Part shown: in pieces, positions 6,108 to 8,081 of the stretch
Position numbering within the stretch: position 1 is the stretch's first letter
Layout: each line of letters starts with the position of its first letter
Assembly: GCA_013817465.1 (NCBI GenBank)
Contig: JACDCP010000144.1
Coordinates: forward strand, 1 to 8,081
Length of the DNA stretch: 8,081 nt
Reading direction: 5' to 3'
Source: Gammaproteobacteria bacterium
GTDB taxonomy: Bacteria; Pseudomonadota; Gammaproteobacteria; Steroidobacterales; JACDCP01
Made by a program: the position numbers and the translations under genes
The notes under the pieces: generated by a model
Seen by the model: only the letters and a program-made list of their open reading frames with translations
Told to the model about the DNA's origin: nothing
The model's database searches: none

Positions 6108-7240
6108 TGCGCCGACAGCTCAGATATTTTGCAGGTGATGTCGAGATGTCGAACCGCATTCTCGAAATCGCGCAGGCTCATGAGCCCCATGCAAGGCTGC
6201 GCACCCCGCACAGCAATGTCCCCGCGGGCAAGCTTTTGTGCCATGACGATGGCCGGGATGCACGGAATTTCGGGCCCGTGACCGTTGGCCGCCAATAAAA
6301 ACCATGCAGTGCGCCGGGCGCAACCGTTCACTCCAATCCCGGTCAGTTCGATCTGCATGCCGCCGACGTCGCTTCCGAAACGATCGAATCGATCTGCAAG
6401 CCGCTTCACCAGACGCGCATGCCGGCTCCAATCGTTGACGAGGCCAGCACGCGCGAGCCACGCCATCAGCCACATCCCCCATTGCAGCGCCGAAAGCTCG
6501 AGGGCTGCATGAAAATTCACGGTTGCAACGCCGGCATAGCGTTCCGGAAAGAGCGCCAGATCGGGCACATCGCAGCTCGCCATCCACCGCTGGCCGAGCT
6601 GCGGATAATCGATCCGGCGAATGTCCTGCCAGCCGTAAACGGTAATCCAACGCCCGGCCTCGAGCCTGCGAAACGGTCGGCCGCAATAGGAGAGTATCGC
6701 TTCGATGGTTGCCAGACCCCGTGGCGTGCGCTGACCCGGCGCGATGCTGATTCGTACTTCCTGCAAGGTCGCATATTGCTTTGCGATCTCATCGATCACG
6801 CAGGACGATACGGCCGGCAACGTGCTGGCGCCTGTAATGAGGAGCACGCCTTTCGCCCTGGCAGATCCGTCGAGCCGCGTAAATCCGCATACGAAATCGC
6901 GCGCGTCAGCGAGGTCCACGTAGTGCGTACGTGTGGCAATGCAGGATTCCGCAACGTGCGTGTCCTGGCCTTGAAACGGACCGCAGGTATGAATCAGCAG
7001 GTCGGCGTCGAGTCGGCGCAACGCGAGCTCAAAATCTGGCGATGCGTGGTCGAGCTGGACAGCTTCGTGAGCAGCGGCAGTGGATCCCAGCCCGGCGACG
7101 AACCCCGATGCGGCTGCCATGCTTCTGCCGGCGATCAGCAGATGCAAATCGCGATGGGACGCGAGCGCTTTGGCGATGCGACCGCCGAAATGGCCGTAGC
7201 CACCGAGAATGACGATTCTGTAAGCTTTTCCTTCCTTCAT
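6104..7240 (-). CDS. Saccharopine dehydrogenase-like oxidoreductase
   Basis: This is a 378-residue NAD(P)-dependent oxidoreductase of the saccharopine dehydrogenase superfamily. The Rossmann fold opens with VILGGYGHFGGRIAKAL (10-26), AGRS at 37-40 follows the second strand, CGPFQGQ is at 86-92, and HYVDLAD at 106-112, all standard for the NADP-binding domain. The C-terminal part ends with IPCIPAIVMAQKLARG (325-340) and GAQPCMGLMSL (346-356), also family-typical. Such bacterial proteins are rarely true lysine-pathway enzymes; substrates are mostly unknown, and lipid or hydrophobic substrates have been suggested for relatives. The ATG at 7240 is chosen because it overlaps the rhomboid stop as ATGA, follows no better site, and begins the Rossmann fold directly. 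The open frame further upstream to 7756 lies inside the rhomboid gene. Its stop overlaps the DUF2269 start. Confidence 0.88.
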   Translation of the reverse strand: MKEGKAYRIVILGGYGHFGGRIAKALASHRDLHLLIAGRSMAAASGFVAGLGSTAAAHEAVQLDHASPDFELALRRLDADLLIHTCGPFQGQDTHVAESCIATRTHYVDLADARDFVCGFTRLDGSARAKGVLLITGASTLPAVSSCVIDEIAKQYATLQEVRISIAPGQRTPRGLATIEAILSYCGRPFRRLEAGRWITVYGWQDIRRIDYPQLGQRWMASCDVPDLALFPERYAGVATVNFHAALELSALQWGMWLMAWLARAGLVNDWSRHARLVKRLADRFDRFGSDVGGMQIELTGIGVNGCARRTAWFLLAANGHGPEIPCIPAIVMAQKLARGDIAVRGAQPCMGLMSLRDFENAVRHLDITCKISELSAQ

Positions 7241-8081
7241 GTCGCCAGCGGGATGCACCAGGCCCCGACGAGCAAACCGGCTCCTGCTGCCGCGGCTGCT
7301 GCCTGGAGCCGCCGATCTGCGACCAGTGCGTATAGTTTCGTGCCGAAGAGCCCGCCCAGCGCCAGCCCGCAGACAAAGCCCGTCAGGTGCGCGACGATGT
7401 CGGTGTTCTCGTCGCCCGTGCCGAACCAGGTCAGCAGGATCGCACCGGCGATCAGCGGCGCCCAGCGATATGCCCAGCGATCGCCGCTGCCGCGCCGCTG
7501 CACCCACGCGTATGCGGCCACCATGCCGAGCGCGGCGAAGACGGCCGTTGACGCGCCGACGGCGCGATGCGCATCGGATTGCACGAAAACGTTGAGCAGA
7601 TTGCCAAACCCGCCGGCGACCAGGATGCTGGACCAGGCGAGGCCGGAGCCGAGGAGTTGTCCGGCAAAGTAACCGAAGGCCGCTCCGAAGCCGATATTGC
7701 CGAGCAGGTGGCCGGTGTCGACGTGCAGCGTGAGCGCGGTCAGCACCCGCCACCATTCGCCGTCACGGACGAGCCCTGCGTCGATGCGGCCGGCGTCCAG
7801 CCAGTCGAAGCCGAACAAATCCTGGTTCTGGCAGATCGCAAACGACAGCAATACGCCCACGTACGCCAGCACACCCGGCCAGCCGCTGGAGCGTTTCGGC
7901 AACGGCTCGCGCCGGGGCCGGCGCCATCCCCGGTTCTCGGCTTCATAACGGGCCAGCTCGTCGCTTGCGCGCGGCGCATCGCTTGAGTTAACGACGAGCG
8001 CGCAGCCGCCAGCCTCATGAACGACCTCGGCACCGATGCCGATCGCGGTCAGGACGAGCGCGCCCTCCTCCCAGGAGGAGC
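7237..8081 (-). CDS. Rhomboid family intramembrane protease, 5' partial
   Basis: The frame is open from the right edge to the TGA at 7237, giving 280 visible residues; the start lies outside the window. The first ~60 visible residues form the soluble N-terminal region common in proteobacterial rhomboids (EEGALVLTAIGIGAEVV, then ELARYEAENRGW), followed by a Pro/Arg linker. A TTG at 7902 could be mistaken for the start but would remove that region. The membrane domain holds HLLGN at visible residues 124-128, GAST at 175-178 with catalytic-type Ser177, and AHLTGFVCGLALG with His231, so the Ser/His dyad is present. The residue after Ser is Thr instead of the usual Gly. Rhomboids cleave transmembrane segments of substrates in the membrane; the substrate here is unknown. 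It overlaps the oxidoreductase start by 4 bp. Confidence 0.92.
   Translation of the reverse strand, partial: SSWEEGALVLTAIGIGAEVVHEAGGCALVVNSSDAPRASDELARYEAENRGWRRPRREPLPKRSSGWPGVLAYVGVLLSFAICQNQDLFGFDWLDAGRIDAGLVRDGEWWRVLTALTLHVDTGHLLGNIGFGAAFGYFAGQLLGSGLAWSSILVAGGFGNLLNVFVQSDAHRAVGASTAVFAALGMVAAYAWVQRRGSGDRWAYRWAPLIAGAILLTWFGTGDENTDIVAHLTGFVCGLALGGLFGTKLYALVADRRLQAAAAAAGAGLLVGAWCIPLAT

Noticed and set aside
6419..7672. 417-codon plus-strand open frame
   Set aside because: It is antisense to the oxidoreductase and rhomboid genes, shows no recognisable domain, and has shadow-frame composition.
7241..7756. N-terminal extension of the saccharopine dehydrogenase-like gene
   Set aside because: These 172 codons overlap the rhomboid gene in another frame and have Arg-rich shadow composition. 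The ATG at 7240 overlaps the rhomboid stop and starts directly at the Rossmann fold.

Overview
The window is GC-rich, densely packed bacterial chromosomal DNA. Gene content, base composition and the small palindromic repeats suggest a proteobacterium, most likely a soil or environmental gammaproteobacterium. That placement is inferred from style only; there is no rRNA or phylogenetic marker here. I see no tRNA, rRNA, CRISPR array, transposase, phage gene or defence system. There are eight complete genes, and a ninth that runs off the right edge.

Left part (1-1257), plus strand: two stand-alone small genes, a DUF1801 protein (219-638) and a zinc-binding GFA/CENP-V-type protein (820-1257). Next comes a gap of about 380 bases (1258-1638) without a convincing gene, ending in a 67-bp two-armed palindromic repeat (1558-1624).

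Centre (1639-4763), minus strand: a compact oxidative pentose-phosphate operon transcribed leftwards in the order gnd (short-form 6-phosphogluconate dehydrogenase), zwf (glucose-6-phosphate dehydrogenase), pgl (6-phosphogluconolactonase). gnd and zwf overlap by 4 bp (GTGA) and zwf and pgl are 24 bp apart. Together the three enzymes take glucose-6-phosphate to ribulose-5-phosphate and yield reduced nicotinamide cofactor. The operon converges on the GFA gene.

At 4831-4916, between this operon and the next gene, lies a long imperfect palindrome bounded by GGGGTCAGAC-type arms. It looks like a small mobile or REP-type element and probably also works as a terminator. A solo copy of the same motif at 4940-4949 supplies the stop codon of the next gene.

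Right part (4944-8081), minus strand: a secreted six-cysteine protein of unknown function (4944-5507), preceded in the transcription direction by a tightly coupled cluster of rhomboid-family intramembrane protease, saccharopine-dehydrogenase-like oxidoreductase and DUF2269 membrane protein. Both junctions in that cluster are 4-bp ATGA overlaps. The rhomboid reading frame stays open to the window edge and carries the soluble N-terminal region typical of its family, so its start lies outside. This cluster is the least explained functional unit here; no complete novel system is evident.
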